DNA of 64,000 bases from assembly GCF_027579695.1 (NCBI RefSeq), contig NC_083571.1:36875943-36939942 (forward strand), in the 5' to 3' direction. The DNA is from Neoarius graeffei (lineage: Eukaryota > Chordata > Actinopteri > Siluriformes > Ariidae). Numbering within the stretch: the stretch's first letter is position 1; each line of letters begins with the position of its first letter. Below the pieces are notes generated by a model. It did no database searches. It was not told the DNA's origin and saw nothing but the letters and a program-made list of their open reading frames with translations. This document shows positions 1-10,972 of this stretch, piece by piece. Made by a program: the position numbers and the translations under genes.

Positions 1-253
1 CTTCATGATTATCCATATAAATATATAATTACAAAAATAAATATATACTACATACCATATCCATATACATATATATACATATACACATAACTATCTATAT
101 AAATATATAATTACAAAAAAAAAAAAATATCTACTACATACTTATCCCTGTAAATATGAAGATATCTATCCCCATAAATAAATATATACCATATACTAAG
201 CTAGTTCTAATATAACAATCAACCCTATTCTATTTATCCCTCATCATCCTCCA
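1..253. other. AT-rich tract, probable LINE 3' tail
   Basis: Very AT-rich sequence with irregular repeats of ATATAT, CATATAC and ACTACATAC. It lies directly downstream (in minus-strand sense) of the LINE ORF2 stop, so it is probably the LINE 3' untranslated tail or a simple repeat next to it. No gene is seen. Confidence 0.5.
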
Positions 254-3200
254 TTAACATATTTCCTCTGCAATATACTTGTTTAAAAATATTTTTTTGT
301 ACCTTTTTTTAAACAGAATTATATTTGCACTTTGTTTTATTTCTGTCTCCAGTCTGTTCCATAAAGTCACCCCACAGCTCGATACGCACATGCTTTTCAT
401 ATTTGTTCGAACCTTTGGTTTTTTAAAATTTAGGTCTCCCCTTAGATTATATCCCCCCTCTCTCTCACTAAACATTCCTTGTATATTTTTTGGCAATAGA
501 TTATTTCTTGCTTTGTACATTATTTGTGCTGTTCTGAATTTGACCAGATCCATAAATTTCAACATGTGTGATTTTATGAATAGTGGGTTTGTGTGATCTC
601 TGTATCCTGTTTTGTTTATTGTCCTTATTGCTCTTTTCTGTATTGTACATATCGGCTGCAGAGTGGTTTTGTAGGTGTTTCCCCAGACTTCGACACAATA
701 AGTCAGATATGGCAAAAATAATGAGTAATATATAGTATGCAAAGATTTACAATCAAGAATATATTTTGTTTTCCACAGAATTGCCGAGCACTTTGCCAGT
801 TTTGCTCGTACGTATCCTACATGAGGTTTCCAGCAGACTTTAGGATCCAAAATCACACCAAGAAATTTAATTTCCTGTACCATTTCTATCTTAGTATTGT
901 CTATTATCAATTCTACATTACAATCTATTTTATGTCTCCCAAACAACATAATCTTTGTTTTGCTTAGATTTAATGATAATTTATTTTTGTCAAACCATAG
1001 TTTTAGTTTATTTATTTCAGTTGTGATTATCTCTAAAGTCTGCTGCAAATTCTCACCGGAACAAAAAATATTGGTGTCATCTGCAAACAAAACAAATTTC
1101 AATTCTTGCGAAATTGTACATATGTCATTGATGTATATTATGAATAATTTCGGACCTAATATTGACCCCTGTGGTACCCCGCATGTAATGTTCATGAAAT
1201 CAGATTTATGGTCACCTATCTGCACAAACTGTTGCCTGTTTCTTAGATAGCTCGACAGCCAGCTCCACCCAACTCCCCTAACACCACACTTTTCTAGTTT
1301 ACTTAATAATATACTATGATCAATAGTATCGAATGCTTTTTTTAGGTCCACAAATACTCCAATTGCTATTTTTTTATTGTCTATACATTTTGTGATTTCC
1401 TCTATTAGTTCCATTAGTGCCATCGATGTTGATCTGTCCGTTCTGAATCCATATTGACTGTCTGTAAGGAGGTTGTGTTTTTCAATGAATTTGTCCAGTC
1501 TATCTGAAAAAAGTTTTTCGAGTATTTTGGAGAATTGGGGGAGTAAAGAAACAGGCCTGTAGTTTGTGAAATGGTGTCTATCTCCGGTTTTAAACAATGG
1601 TATCACTTTTGCAATTTTCATTTTGTCTGGAAATGTACCTGATTGAAAAGATAAATTGCAGATGTGGGTGAGTGGTTTCACAATTCCCTCAATAACTGTC
1701 TTTACTGTTGACATGTCTATATCATTCCAGTCTGCAGAAGTTTTGTTTTTACATTTTCTTACAATTTGGATAATTTCTTCCTCATCAGTTGCAGTTAGAA
1801 AAATTGTACTTGGATTTCTGTCCCCCATATCTTCTATGTCCCCACATTGTGTTGTTTCGGGTTCCTTTATTTTTGCCGCTAAATCTGGTCCCACATTTAC
1901 AAAGAATTGATTAAAACCATTCACCACATCCTCCATATTATTTATGGTCTTATCATTTACAGTGTAGTACTCTGGGTAATTTGTAGTTTTGGATCCATTT
2001 CTCACAATACCATTCAATACAGTCCATATACCTTTAATATTGTTTTTATTTTTCTCCACTAATTTATTATAATAGTCTTTCTTACATATCCTCATAATAT
2101 TAGTTAATTTATTTTTATATTTTTTATATTTTTCCTCTGCCTCTATAGTTCGATGCTTTAAGAATTGTCTGTATAATATATTTTTCTTTTTGCAGGCATT
2201 TTGTAGCCCCTTGGTGACCCACGGACTATTTGTATATTTATGTATATTACTGTATTTCTTTATAGGACAATTTTTATTATATAGTTCATTGAATATTATT
2301 AAAAATTCCTCATATGCTTTATCAACATCTTTTTCTTTATAAACTACATTCCAGTCCTGTATTATTAAGTCATTTTTTAGTGCAATCATGGTTTCTTCAG
2401 TTTTCATTCTTATATATTTATAATTTTTATTATCCTTTTTCTTGCTATAATTACAGTAATATACATTAAAAATAGGTAGATGGTCACTGATGTCTGTTAA
2501 TAGTAGACCGCTCTCTATATTATTTTCCAGGATATTAGTAAATATATTATCTATTAAAGTGGTGCTGTGAGAAGTGATCCTGCTTGGTCTGGTAATAGTT
2601 GGGTACAGTCCCATACTTAACATTGAATTAATGAACTCTTCTGTCATTTTATGTTTCTTATGATTTAAGAGGTCGATGTTAAAATCACCACAGATGTACA
2701 TGACCTTCTGAGTTGATTTTATAAACATACTTTCCATCCAATCTATAAAAACTTCTATGCTTGATCCAGGAGATCTGTATATACAGCTCACCATTATATT
2801 TTTCATTTTTTCACAGCATATTTCTATTGTAATACACTCCATCCAATCATCAACAGCTACCGTCATTTTATTATTAATTTTATATTCCAAACTATTATCA
2901 ACATATATTGCCACTCCCCCTCCTCTTTTGTTCTTTCTATTGATATAATTTAATTCATACCCGTTCAGCTCAAAATCTACTCCCATCTCATCGTTGATCC
3001 AAGTTTCTGATATGGCTATTATATTGAATGGAGTATTGAACTGACTGAGATATTCCTTCATTTTATGGAAATTGGCATACAGACTTCTGATATTGAAATG
3101 AATAATTGATATCTTATTTCCGTCTCTGATCTTTGCATTGTATTGATATTCAGTGTAATACCGGCAGCTGATATTGATGTTGCTGAAAAGATTATTTTCC

Positions 3201-3298
3201 GGATCAATATTATTTTCCATATCTTGTATTTTGTGCTCAGTATAATGGAAAGTGTCCAGTTCTTGTGTCCAGTGTCCAGTGTCCAGTCCTTGTGTCAT
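254..3298 (-). CDS. LINE ORF2: AP endonuclease and reverse transcriptase
   Basis: A 1014-residue open frame. The N-terminal third is an APE-type endonuclease: HFNIRSL (active-site Asn), AISETWIN (Glu), CGDFNIDLL (Asp/Asn) and the terminal SDH of DISDHLPIF. The middle holds a reverse transcriptase with the fingers motif NYRPVSLLP, GVPQGSILGP and the catalytic FADDTNIF. The C-terminal part has the usual Cys/His-poor tail ending in a basic region. The protein nicks target DNA and copies its own RNA at the nick. The start at 3298 is the first Met; the first ~35 residues contain a short Thr-Gly-His/Leu-Asp repeat that looks like untranslated linker, so the true start may be an internal Met (MENNIDPENN). 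No internal stop is present, unusual for a LINE copy. Confidence 0.88.
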   Translation of the reverse strand: MTQGLDTGHWTQELDTFHYTEHKIQDMENNIDPENNLFSNINISCRYYTEYQYNAKIRDGNKISIIHFNIRSLYANFHKMKEYLSQFNTPFNIIAISETWINDEMGVDFELNGYELNYINRKNKRGGGVAIYVDNSLEYKINNKMTVAVDDWMECITIEICCEKMKNIMVSCIYRSPGSSIEVFIDWMESMFIKSTQKVMYICGDFNIDLLNHKKHKMTEEFINSMLSMGLYPTITRPSRITSHSTTLIDNIFTNILENNIESGLLLTDISDHLPIFNVYYCNYSKKKDNKNYKYIRMKTEETMIALKNDLIIQDWNVVYKEKDVDKAYEEFLIIFNELYNKNCPIKKYSNIHKYTNSPWVTKGLQNACKKKNILYRQFLKHRTIEAEEKYKKYKNKLTNIMRICKKDYYNKLVEKNKNNIKGIWTVLNGIVRNGSKTTNYPEYYTVNDKTINNMEDVVNGFNQFFVNVGPDLAAKIKEPETTQCGDIEDMGDRNPSTIFLTATDEEEIIQIVRKCKNKTSADWNDIDMSTVKTVIEGIVKPLTHICNLSFQSGTFPDKMKIAKVIPLFKTGDRHHFTNYRPVSLLPQFSKILEKLFSDRLDKFIEKHNLLTDSQYGFRTDRSTSMALMELIEEITKCIDNKKIAIGVFVDLKKAFDTIDHSILLSKLEKCGVRGVGWSWLSSYLRNRQQFVQIGDHKSDFMNITCGVPQGSILGPKLFIIYINDICTISQELKFVLFADDTNIFCSGENLQQTLEIITTEINKLKLWFDKNKLSLNLSKTKIMLFGRHKIDCNVELIIDNTKIEMVQEIKFLGVILDPKVCWKPHVGYVRAKLAKCSAILWKTKYILDCKSLHTIYYSLFLPYLTYCVEVWGNTYKTTLQPICTIQKRAIRTINKTGYRDHTNPLFIKSHMLKFMDLVKFRTAQIMYKARNNLLPKNIQGMFSEREGGYNLRGDLNFKKPKVRTNMKSMCVSSCGVTLWNRLETEIKQSANIILFKKRYKKIFLNKYIAEEIC

Positions 3299-3325
3299 GA
3301 TTGTAAATTGCTTTATTTGGCTCCC

Positions 3326-3723
3326 TCAGAATTTGTCCAGTTCCCCAATATCTCGGATGACCAAGATCTTGGCCTCTTCTGGAGATCCCCTCAACTTGAT
3401 GAAAATCTTGCAGTTTTGTGTCCAAGTGTTTTGGATTTTCCCCTGTTTCCTTAGTAGTCTCGCCTTTTTTGCAATATCTGCATTTTTTTTTGTTAAGTGC
3501 TCATTTAAAAACACATCTGAGCCTTTCAGTTTCTTCCCTTGTTTTAACAATTGCATCTTATGCTTTCTGTTGGCAAATCTCATTATTACAGCTGGTTTAC
3601 CTGTGTTGCTTCTCCGTGGGAGAGGGTGACATGCTTCGATGTTATTGCTTTTTACCTCAATCCCCTTGGAGTGCAGGAATGCTAACACCTGTTTCTCCAC
3701 AGAGTTAGCATCCTCCTCATTCA
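3326..3723 (-). pseudogene. LINE ORF1, C-terminal part only
   Basis: The open frame encodes a region with EACHPLPRR, AVIMRFANRKHK and NEHLTKKNADIAKKARLLRK, matching in style the RNA-binding C-terminal domain of ORF1 proteins in fish LINEs. Such proteins coat the element RNA. The N-terminal part is missing because the LINE is cut at its 5' end, where it meets LTR sequence. It ends 27 bases before ORF2, the spacing expected for a bicistronic LINE. Confidence 0.75.
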
Positions 3724-3850
3724 GATAATTAGGCAATTAACACAAACACAAAACACAGGAACAGTGGCGGCCTCTAGAGGCCAAAATAAACACGACATGA
3801 AAAGGAAATAACAGCGGCCTCTAGAGGCCAAAACAGTCCTAGTCCTAACA
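3724..3850 (-). repeat. 3' LTR block of the sushi-type element
   Basis: A 127-bp block identical by eye to 8547-8673, the start of the 5' LTR. It carries the same pair of GCGGCCTCTAGAGGCC-like palindromes. LINE sequence begins immediately next to it at 3723. Confidence 0.9.
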
Positions 3851-3862
3851 GGACCCCCCCCT

Positions 3863-6800
3863 CTAGGAGCGTCTCCTGACGTTCCCAGGGCGATCCGGAT
3901 GGGCCGAATGGAAGTCCCGGCATAGTTCTTTATCAAGGACATCCCGAGCAGGAACCCAGCAGCGCTCCTCAGGACCATAGCCCTCCCAGTCCACCAGATA
4001 TTGCAACCCGCCGCGGACCCGGCGGGAGTCAAGCAGGCGATTCACAGTGAACACAGTCTGCCCCTGGAAGATGCGGGGGGGTGGGGGGTTCCTAGGGGCA
4101 GGGGCATACGTAGACGTCAGTACGGGCCGTAACAGGGAAACATGGAAAGTGGGGTTGATCCTCAGAGTCCGGGGCAACTGGAGCCGGTAGGAGACAGGGT
4201 TCACCCTGCGCACCACCTTGAAGGGGCCAATGTAGCGAGGAGCAAGCTTGCGGTTCTCCACCCGCAGTGGAAGGTCCTTAGTGGACAGCCAAACACGCTG
4301 CCCAGGGCGGAAAGCGTGTGCAGGTCTTCTATGGCGGTTGGCCTGAGTCTGGTTGGTTCTGGAGGTCTGTATGAGGGTCTTCCTGACCTTGCTCCAGGTC
4401 TTGCGACACCGTCTCACATATTGGTTGACCGAGGGCACCCCCGCGTCCTCCTCCTGGTCCGGGAACAGAGGTGGCTGGAACCCGAATTGGCACTGGAATG
4501 GCGACAGCTTGGTGGCCGATGACTGCAGGGTGTTGTGGGCGTACTCCGCCCATGGCAGCCAGGTGCTCCACGATGTCGGGTTATCCATAGCCAGGCCTCG
4601 CAGGGTGGTTTCCAGGTCCTGGTTGAGCCTCTCCGTCTGACCATTGGACTGTGGGTGAAACCCAGAGGAGAGGCTGGCAGTGGCTCCGATGACCTTGCAG
4701 AACCCGTGCCACACTCGGGAGGAGAACTGGGGCCCTCGGTCTGAGACGATGTCCTGTGGAAGACCAAAGACTCGGAAGACATGATTAAACAAAAGTTTCG
4801 CAGTTTCAAGAGCAGAGGGGAGTTTGCACAGTGGTATGAAGCGGCAGGCCTTGGAGAATCTGTCAACTAAGACCAAAATGACCGTGTTACCTTGTGACTC
4901 AGGGAGACCCGTGATAAAGTCGACTGCCACGTGGGACCAGGGACGCCGGGGAATGGTCAGAGGATGCAGGAGACCCTGGGGACGCTGTCGTGGGTTCTTG
5001 GTTCTGGTGCAAACCTCACAGGACAGGACAAATGACCTTACTTCCTTCTCCATGTTAGGCCACCAGAAGCGTCTTTTCAGGAAGTCCAGGGTCCTCCGAG
5101 CTCCCGGGTGGGCGGTGAGAGGGGAAGAGTGACCCCACTGGAGAACCTTGGCCCGGGCTTGATGTGGGACGTACAAGAGGCCTGGTGGCCCCGTCCCAGG
5201 ACCGGGGTCCTGGCGTTGGGCTCGTCGGACAGCCTCCTCAATACCCCAGCGAACAGGGGCCACAATCCGGGACACAGGGATAATAGGCCCGACTTCATTC
5301 TCCCTGTTAGTGGCAGAGAACAGTCTGGACAGTGCGTCAGGTTTGGTGTTCTTGGAGCCGGGGCGGTATGAGAGGGTGAAGTCAAACCGACTGAAAAACA
5401 GGGCCCACCTAGCCTGTCGAGGGTTCAGTCTCTTGGCTTGCTGGAGGTACTCCAGGTTCTTGTGGTCAGTCCAAACCAGGAATGGATGTTGTGCTCCCTC
5501 CAGCCAGTGCCTCCACTCCTCAAGGGCCAGTTTGACCGCTAGCAGTTCTCGATCCCCCACATCGTACCGGGACTCAGCAGGACTCAGGCGGTGGGAGAAG
5601 TAAGCGCAGGGGTGCAGCTTTCCTTCCGAACGTTGAGAGAGCACCGCGCCGACACCACTGTCCGAGGCGTCCACCTCCACGATGAATGGTTGGGAGGTGT
5701 CCGGGAGAACCAGAATGGGTGCCGTGCAGAAGCGGTCCTTGAGGTCTTTGAACGCCTTTTCTGCCTGAGGAGACCAGCCATAAGATCCACCTGTCCCTTT
5801 GGTGAGGTCTGACATGGGTGCTGCCACAGAACTGAAGTTCCTGATGAACTTGCGGTAGAAGTTAGCGAATCCTAAGAACCGCTGAACCTCCTTAACGGAC
5901 TTGGGAGTAGGCCAATCCCGGACGGCCAGGGTCTTGGCAGGGTCCATTTGGAGTTGGCCTGTCCGTACAATAAATCCCAGAAAGGAGACCTTGGGAACAT
6001 GAAATTCGCATTTCTGGGCCTTGGCGAACAGATTGTTCTGTAGCAGCCTCTGGAGAACCTGGCGGACATGGTGGCGGTGCTCCTGCACGGTCTTGGAAAA
6101 GATAAGGATGTCGTCGAGGTAGACAAAAACGTATAGGTTAATCATGTCCCTTAAGACGTCGTTGATTAGGGCCTGAAAAACAGCTGGTGCGTTGGTGAGT
6201 CCGAAGGGCATCACCTGGTATTCGTAGTGCCCAGACGGGGTGTTAAAGGCAGTCTTCCACTCGTCTCCCTGTCGGATACGGATGAGGTGGTATGCGTTCC
6301 GTAGGTCCAACTTGGTGAAGACGGTGGCGCCTTGGAGCAGGTCGAAAGCTGTGGACATCAGCGGAAGGGGATATCGGTTGCGCACAGTGATCTTATTCAG
6401 GCCCCTGTAATCAATACATGGTCGGAGCCCCCCATCCTTCTTGCCGACAAAGAAGAAGCCGGCTCCAGCAGGTGAAGTGGAGGGTCGAATAAACCCAGAG
6501 ACCAGGGCATCTTTGAGGTATTCCTCCATGGCCTTGCGTTCTGGCTGAGAGAGTGAAAACAGTCTGCCACGAGGAGGGGTAGTCCCAGGGAGCAAGTCGA
6601 TGGCACAGTCGTAGGCCCGGTGCGGAGGAAGAACGGCGGCCCTGCTCTTGCTGAATACCTCCTTGAGATCCCAGTACTCTGTGGGAACTTGAGATAACTC
6701 GGTGAGATCAGGGGGCTCGGCAGGAGACACAGGAGAGCTAGAGAGCAGACAAGAGGCATGGCATGCAGGGCCCCATTCCACAACCTGGCTTGTTACCCAG

Positions 6801-7258
6801 TCTATGCGAGGGTTGTGGCGAGTAAGCCAAGGAAGGCCTAGAATAACTGGGAACTCAGGTGAAGGAATCAGGTGCAGGGATATTTCTTCCTTGTGACCTT
6901 GAGACTGGAGGAAAACTGGAGAAGTAACTTGGGTGACTCTTCCATCACCTAACGCTTGGCCATCGAGGGCAGACACAGACAGTGGGACTTCAAGAGGTGC
7001 AGTCGGAATATTGATGCTTTGGGCGAAGTGAATATCCATAAAGTTCCCAGCCGCCCCTGAGTCTATCAAAGCTTGACAAGAGTGGACAGACTCACCCCAG
7101 GAGATGGAGACCGGGATGTAGATTCCTTGGCCAGGGAGTCCGGGAGAGAGGGTAGGCCCCGTCACAACCCTCCCTCGGCTGGACGGGGCGGTCCTTTTCC
7201 CAAGAGTTCGGGACATGATGCTCGGAAGTGACCAGGCTTGCCACAGTAGATGCAGCAC
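3863..7258 (-). CDS. Sushi-type element pol polyprotein with chromodomain
   Basis: An 1131-codon open frame overlapping the end of gag. Parts in order: aspartic protease ([11 protein letters not shown]), reverse transcriptase ([10 protein letters not shown]), RNase H ([19 protein letters not shown]), integrase zinc-binding region (H-H and CEVCTRTK) and core ([24 protein letters not shown]), then a chromodomain ([17 protein letters not shown]). Chromovirus integrases use the chromodomain to choose chromatin targets. The order protease, RT, RNase H, integrase, chromodomain is that of the sushi/V-clade gypsy elements. Confidence 0.9.
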   Translation of the reverse strand: MLHLLWQAWSLPSIMSRTLGKRTAPSSRGRVVTGPTLSPGLPGQGIYIPVSISWGESVHSCQALIDSGAAGNFMDIHFAQSINIPTAPLEVPLSVSALDGQALGDGRVTQVTSPVFLQSQGHKEEISLHLIPSPEFPVILGLPWLTRHNPRIDWVTSQVVEWGPACHASCLLSSSPVSPAEPPDLTELSQVPTEYWDLKEVFSKSRAAVLPPHRAYDCAIDLLPGTTPPRGRLFSLSQPERKAMEEYLKDALVSGFIRPSTSPAGAGFFFVGKKDGGLRPCIDYRGLNKITVRNRYPLPLMSTAFDLLQGATVFTKLDLRNAYHLIRIRQGDEWKTAFNTPSGHYEYQVMPFGLTNAPAVFQALINDVLRDMINLYVFVYLDDILIFSKTVQEHRHHVRQVLQRLLQNNLFAKAQKCEFHVPKVSFLGFIVRTGQLQMDPAKTLAVRDWPTPKSVKEVQRFLGFANFYRKFIRNFSSVAAPMSDLTKGTGGSYGWSPQAEKAFKDLKDRFCTAPILVLPDTSQPFIVEVDASDSGVGAVLSQRSEGKLHPCAYFSHRLSPAESRYDVGDRELLAVKLALEEWRHWLEGAQHPFLVWTDHKNLEYLQQAKRLNPRQARWALFFSRFDFTLSYRPGSKNTKPDALSRLFSATNRENEVGPIIPVSRIVAPVRWGIEEAVRRAQRQDPGPGTGPPGLLYVPHQARAKVLQWGHSSPLTAHPGARRTLDFLKRRFWWPNMEKEVRSFVLSCEVCTRTKNPRQRPQGLLHPLTIPRRPWSHVAVDFITGLPESQGNTVILVLVDRFSKACRFIPLCKLPSALETAKLLFNHVFRVFGLPQDIVSDRGPQFSSRVWHGFCKVIGATASLSSGFHPQSNGQTERLNQDLETTLRGLAMDNPTSWSTWLPWAEYAHNTLQSSATKLSPFQCQFGFQPPLFPDQEEDAGVPSVNQYVRRCRKTWSKVRKTLIQTSRTNQTQANRHRRPAHAFRPGQRVWLSTKDLPLRVENRKLAPRYIGPFKVVRRVNPVSYRLQLPRTLRINPTFHVSLLRPVLTSTYAPAPRNPPPPRIFQGQTVFTVNRLLDSRRVRGGLQYLVDWEGYGPEERCWVPARDVLDKELCRDFHSAHPDRPGNVRRRS

Positions 7259-8181
7259 TTGTCCCTCCTTCTGCGCTCCCTCTCAGATGCGGAGAGGCGA
7301 GTACGACCCACTTGCATGGGTTCTGGACAGTCACTGAAGGAGGTAGACGGTCTCCAGGTAGAGGTAGGGAGGCTGGGGGGGCTCAAGGCTTGGTGGCGTT
7401 CTCTCATCCTGTTGTCCAGACGAATAGCATGCGAGATGAGGGTTTCGAGGTCACTTGGGCATCCAATAGAGGCCAGACCATCCTTGATGGGGTCAGACAG
7501 ACCATGGTGGAAGGCTGACACCAGGGCAGTCTCGTTCCATCCACTTACTGCTGCGAGTGTTCGGAACGAGATGGCGTAATCTGCGACGCTTCCTCCTTGC
7601 CGGATGGACATGAGCTTTCGGGCTGCGTCGGTACTGATGTCTGCCTGATCGAAGACCCGAAGCATCTCTTCAGAAAACAGCTGGAAATCAAAGCACTCAG
7701 GTCCCTGTCTTTGCCAGATAGCAGTAGCCCAGGCTCGCGCCTTACCAGCTAATAAGGTGATCACAAAGGCAATCTTGCGGCGATCCGTAGTGTAGGTGGT
7801 AGGCTGAAGCTCAAAGGTGAGTTGACACTGGGTAAGGAACTCTCGGCACTCACTGTGCTTGCCGTCATACCTCTGTGGTGCAGGAAGGCTGGGTTCGCGA
7901 GGTGAAGAAGGCAGCATTGCAGGAGGCACTGGAGCAGGAGTGGGAGCTGGATCAGGAGCAGGAACTGGATCAGGAGCAGGAGATGCAGGCAGAGATGTCA
8001 GCTGTGCCAGGGTTTTCCCAATTTGCTGAAGCAGTTCCTCGTGGCGAGCGAGGGCCTCACGTTGGCTGGTGAGCGTACGTCCATGAGCGTCCATGGTCGC
8101 TCCGAAGCGTGTCAAAGCTGCCATAATTCCCTGAAGGTTGGCCGGGTAGACAGTTGAAGCAGCCTCTGCTGAGTCGGTCAT
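7162..8181 (-). CDS. Sushi-type element gag
   Basis: A 339-codon frame starting MTDSAEAAS. It has an N-terminal helical region, a proline-rich linker, a capsid-like region ([36 protein letters not shown]) and one CCHC zinc knuckle ([15 protein letters not shown]). The capsid region resembles the family from which mammalian PEG10/RTL genes were domesticated. Its 3' end overlaps pol; this group makes Gag-Pol by programmed frameshift or read-through. Confidence 0.9.
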   Translation of the reverse strand: MTDSAEAASTVYPANLQGIMAALTRFGATMDAHGRTLTSQREALARHEELLQQIGKTLAQLTSLPASPAPDPVPAPDPAPTPAPVPPAMLPSSPREPSLPAPQRYDGKHSECREFLTQCQLTFELQPTTYTTDRRKIAFVITLLAGKARAWATAIWQRQGPECFDFQLFSEEMLRVFDQADISTDAARKLMSIRQGGSVADYAISFRTLAAVSGWNETALVSAFHHGLSDPIKDGLASIGCPSDLETLISHAIRLDNRMRERHQALSPPSLPTSTWRPSTSFSDCPEPMQVGRTRLSASERERRRRDKCCIYCGKPGHFRASCPELLGKGPPRPAEGGL

Positions 8182-8182
8182 G

Positions 8183-8194
8183 ACGGAGTCTTTC
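8183..8194 (-). other. Self-complementary primer binding site
   Basis: Just inside the 5' LTR the minus strand reads GAAAGACTCCGT. Its 11-base core is perfectly complementary to ACGGAGTCTTT inside the LTR (plus coordinates 8478-8488), some 30 bases past a TATTTATA box, near the expected RNA 5' end. Tf1/sushi-group elements prime by folding their own RNA 5' end onto this site instead of using a tRNA. This is read from sequence; the mechanism is family knowledge. Confidence 0.7.
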
Positions 8195-8673
8195 TGTTAG
8201 GGTTTTGCTGGGATTCAAACCTGGTTCGTTGGTGTGATAATCCAGCAAACCCCCACTAGGCCACCAGGGGGATGACTCAAATGCAGAGGCGTGAGGCGGA
8301 AGTAGAAAAAGAATCAAAAGGTTTATTTAAACTATATACACTATATACAGGGCAAAACAAAAGACAAAAAAAAACCCAAAGAGTATTATCCAAAAGAAAA
8401 GCAAAGTGCAAAAATTCAAAAGCTAAGAAGATCAAAAAACACAGTACAAAGGAAACTGGAGATAAACATAACAGCACAAAGACTCCGTGACAAGAGGACT
8501 GAACTCAGGGGTATAAATAGACAAACTAATTAAGGACACAGGTGAAGATAATTAGGCAATTAACACAAACACAAAACACAGGAACAGTGGCGGCCTCTAG
8601 AGGCCAAAATAAACACGACATGAAAAGGAAATAACAGCGGCCTCTAGAGGCCAAAACAGTCCTAGTCCTAACA
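8195..8673 (-). repeat. 5' LTR of the sushi-type element (479 bp)
   Basis: Starts TGTTAGG and ends CCTAACA on the minus strand, giving short inverted ends. It contains a TATA-like box (TATTTATACC), an AATAAA signal (AAATAAACC) and a T-rich region, as expected for U3-R-U5. Confidence 0.88.
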
Positions 8674-8980
8674 AGCTGGAGCCTACCCCAGCTTACTATG
8701 GGTGAGAGGCGAGGTACACCCTGGATAAGTCACCAGGTTATCACAGGGCTGACACAGAGACTAACAACCATTCATACTCACAGTCAATTTAGGGTCACCA
8801 GTTAACCTAACCTGCATGTCTTTGGACTGTGGGGGAAACCGGAGCACCCGGAGGAAATTCACGCAGACACGGGGAGAACATGCAAACTCCACACAGAAAG
8901 ACCCTCGCTGGCCGCTGGGCTTGAACCCAGGACCTTTTTGCTGTGAGGCGACAGTGCTAATCACTACACCACCCTGCCGC
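8674..8980 (-). mobile_element. Mermaid-like SINE, interrupted by the LTR element
   Basis: Minus-strand SINE body and tRNA-like head. Sequence begins in the middle of the family consensus (AGCTGGAGCC) exactly at the LTR edge, so its tail part should lie beyond the LTR element, outside the window. The copy is more diverged than its neighbours. Confidence 0.85.
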
Positions 8981-9404
8981 TGTAAAAAAATATCTTTTAT
9001 ATAAATACAATGTCAGTGCTTACATAAATAAGGAAGTAATTCTCATGTTTGTAAACAAATGAACTGATAATGTTTAACCTGTCAGAAAATCTTTTTGCTC
9101 CACTTTCTACCCACTTTCTAAATATTTTTGTAGATCATATTTTGTTAATCATTCGTTGTTGTTTGTATTATATTAATTTCTAATTTTGTAGTTTACCAAT
9201 AAATATCAACAGGCTATTGACATTGTAACCACATGAAACTCCAGGTCAAAGGTCAATTTTTTTAATTGAGATTTTAAATTTACATCTAAAAATATTAAAT
9301 GTCTACTGATATTGTAATATGTGGTAGATATTTACAACAAACTGCAAATTTTTTTTATATATATTCAGAATGGAATAGAAAAATCTGAATATTTCAAGCA
9401 TGTA
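8981..9404. other. AT-rich spacer, nothing recognised
   Basis: AT-rich intergenic DNA without long open frames. No RNA gene, repeat boundary or motif was recognised. Confidence 0.5.
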
Positions 9405-9654
9405 AAAACAAATGAGACAAAAATATTATACTTGGTAATTTATTTATTGAGGAAAATGATCCAATATTACATATCTGTGAGTGGCAAAAGTATGTGAACC
9501 TCTAGGATTAGCAGTTAATTTGAAGGTGAAATTAGAGTCAGGTGTTTTCAATCAATGGGATGACAATCAGGTGTGAGTGGGCACCCTGTTTTATTTAAAG
9601 AACAGGGATCTATCAAAGTCTGATCTTCACAACACATGTTTGTGGAAGTGTATC

Positions 9655-10534
9655 ATGGCACGAACAAAGGAGATTTCTGAGGACCTCAGAAAAAGCGTTG
9701 TTGATGCTCATTAGGCTGGAAAAGGTTACAAAACCATCTCTAAAGAGTTTGGACTCCACCAATCCACAGTCAGACAGATTGTGTACAAATGGAGGAAATT
9801 CAAGACCATTGTGACCCTCGCCAGGAGTGGTCGACCAACAAAGATCACTCCAAGAGCAAGGCGTGTAATAGTCAGCGAGGTCACAAAGGACCCCAGAGTA
9901 ACGTCTAAGCAATTGAAGGCCTCTCTCACATTGGTTAATGTTCATGAGTCCACCATCAGCAGAACACTGAACAACAATGGAAAATGTTTTGTGGACAGAT
10001 GAGACCAAAATAGAACGTTTTGGTTTCAATGAGAAGCGTTATGTTTGGAGAAAGGAAAACACTGCTTTCCAGCATAAGAACCTCATCCCATCTGTGAAAC
10101 ATGGTGGTGGTAGTATCATGGTTTGGGACTGTTTTGCTGCATCTGGGCCAGGACAGCTTGCCATCATTGATGGAGCAATGAATTCTGAATTATACCAGTT
10201 AATTCTAAAGGAAAATGTCAGGACATATGTCCATGAACTGAATCTCAAGAGAAGGTGGGTCATGCAGCAAGACAACGACCCTAAACACACAAGTCATTCT
10301 ACCAAAGAATGATTAAAGAAGAATAAAGTTCATGTTTTGGAATGGCCAAGTCAAAGTTCTGACCTTAATCCAATCGAAATGTTGTGGAAGGACCTGAAGC
10401 GAGCAGTTCATGAGAGGAAACCCACCAACATCCTGTTCTGCACGGAGGAATGGGCTAAAATTCCTCCAAGCCGGTGTGCAGGACTGATCAACAATTACTG
10501 GAAACGTTTAGTTGCAGTCATTGGTGGCTGGTGA
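9655..10534 (+). pseudogene. Tc1-like transposase A, broken
   Basis: Starts with ARTKEISEDLRKSVVDAH and the paired helix-turn-helix region (STVRQIVYKWRKF, SGRPTKITPRARR). A TAG stop at ~9712 follows DAH. About 115 bp are missing between the DNA-binding and catalytic parts (after NNNGK at ~9980) relative to the related copies. The catalytic half keeps WTDETKIERFG and QQDNDPKHTS, then has a stop at ~10310 and a frameshift near 10434, and is cut by a hAT insertion at 10519. Confidence 0.85.
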
Positions 10535-10815
10535 AAAAAAATTCTTGGTGGGCCTGGTGTGCCAGTAGATTTCCCTGCCTAGTCCAGTATAAGCATTCAA
10601 ATGAACAGTCGGAAAATGACAACAATTCCACAATAATAATTTAATTTCCTTCTCAAAATCAGCAGTTTCACAGATAAAGTAAATGAACAATTTACAGCTA
10701 TATTAGGCTCCATTTATGCTTTGGAAAGGAACGGTATCAAATACAATACAATACTCAAGTTCTTGAGAGAAGTTTACAGCAAGGGTATGATTTCAGCTGA
10801 ATCTATACAAATCAA

Positions 10816-10817
<2 letters not shown>

Positions 10818-10856
<39 letters not shown>

Positions 10857-10926
10857 TGGGGGGGTTTCTTAGGTGAGTGTGGGACTGAGTGTTTGAAAAG
10901 AAAGAAAGAGAGAGAGCGAGAGAGAG

Positions 10927-10971
<45 letters not shown>
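10818..10971. repeat. (TG)n and (GA)n microsatellites
   Basis: A (TG)n run at 10818-10853, a GA-rich run near 10900-10928 and a second (TG)n run at 10929-10971. A further (GA)n run is at 11195-11218. Confidence 0.95.

Positions 10972-10972
<1 letters not shown>

Larger units (their letters stand above)
254..3723 (-). mobile_element. Non-LTR retrotransposon (LINE), 5'-truncated
   Basis: Minus-strand LINE with the C-terminal part of ORF1 followed after about 27 bases by a full ORF2. The 5' end stops abruptly at the junction with an LTR fragment near 3723/3724, the usual sign of 5' truncation during target-primed reverse transcription. The endonuclease and reverse transcriptase motifs place it in the Jockey/CR1-type group of APE-containing LINEs; I cannot settle the clade by eye. 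The copy looks young because ORF2 is open over 1014 codons. Confidence 0.85.
3724..8673 (-). mobile_element. Sushi-type Ty3/gypsy chromovirus (LTR retrotransposon)
   Basis: Minus-strand LTR element with gag, pol (protease, reverse transcriptase, RNase H, integrase) and a C-terminal chromodomain. The complete 5' terminal repeat is at 8195-8673 (starts TGTTAGG, ends CCTAACA). The repeat block at the other end is 3724-3850 and identical to the matching 127 bases, so the insertion is young. A purine tract (3851-3865 region) precedes the 3' repeat. The coding part looks nearly whole; the main break is at the 3' terminal repeat, where a LINE abuts it. Confidence 0.9.
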
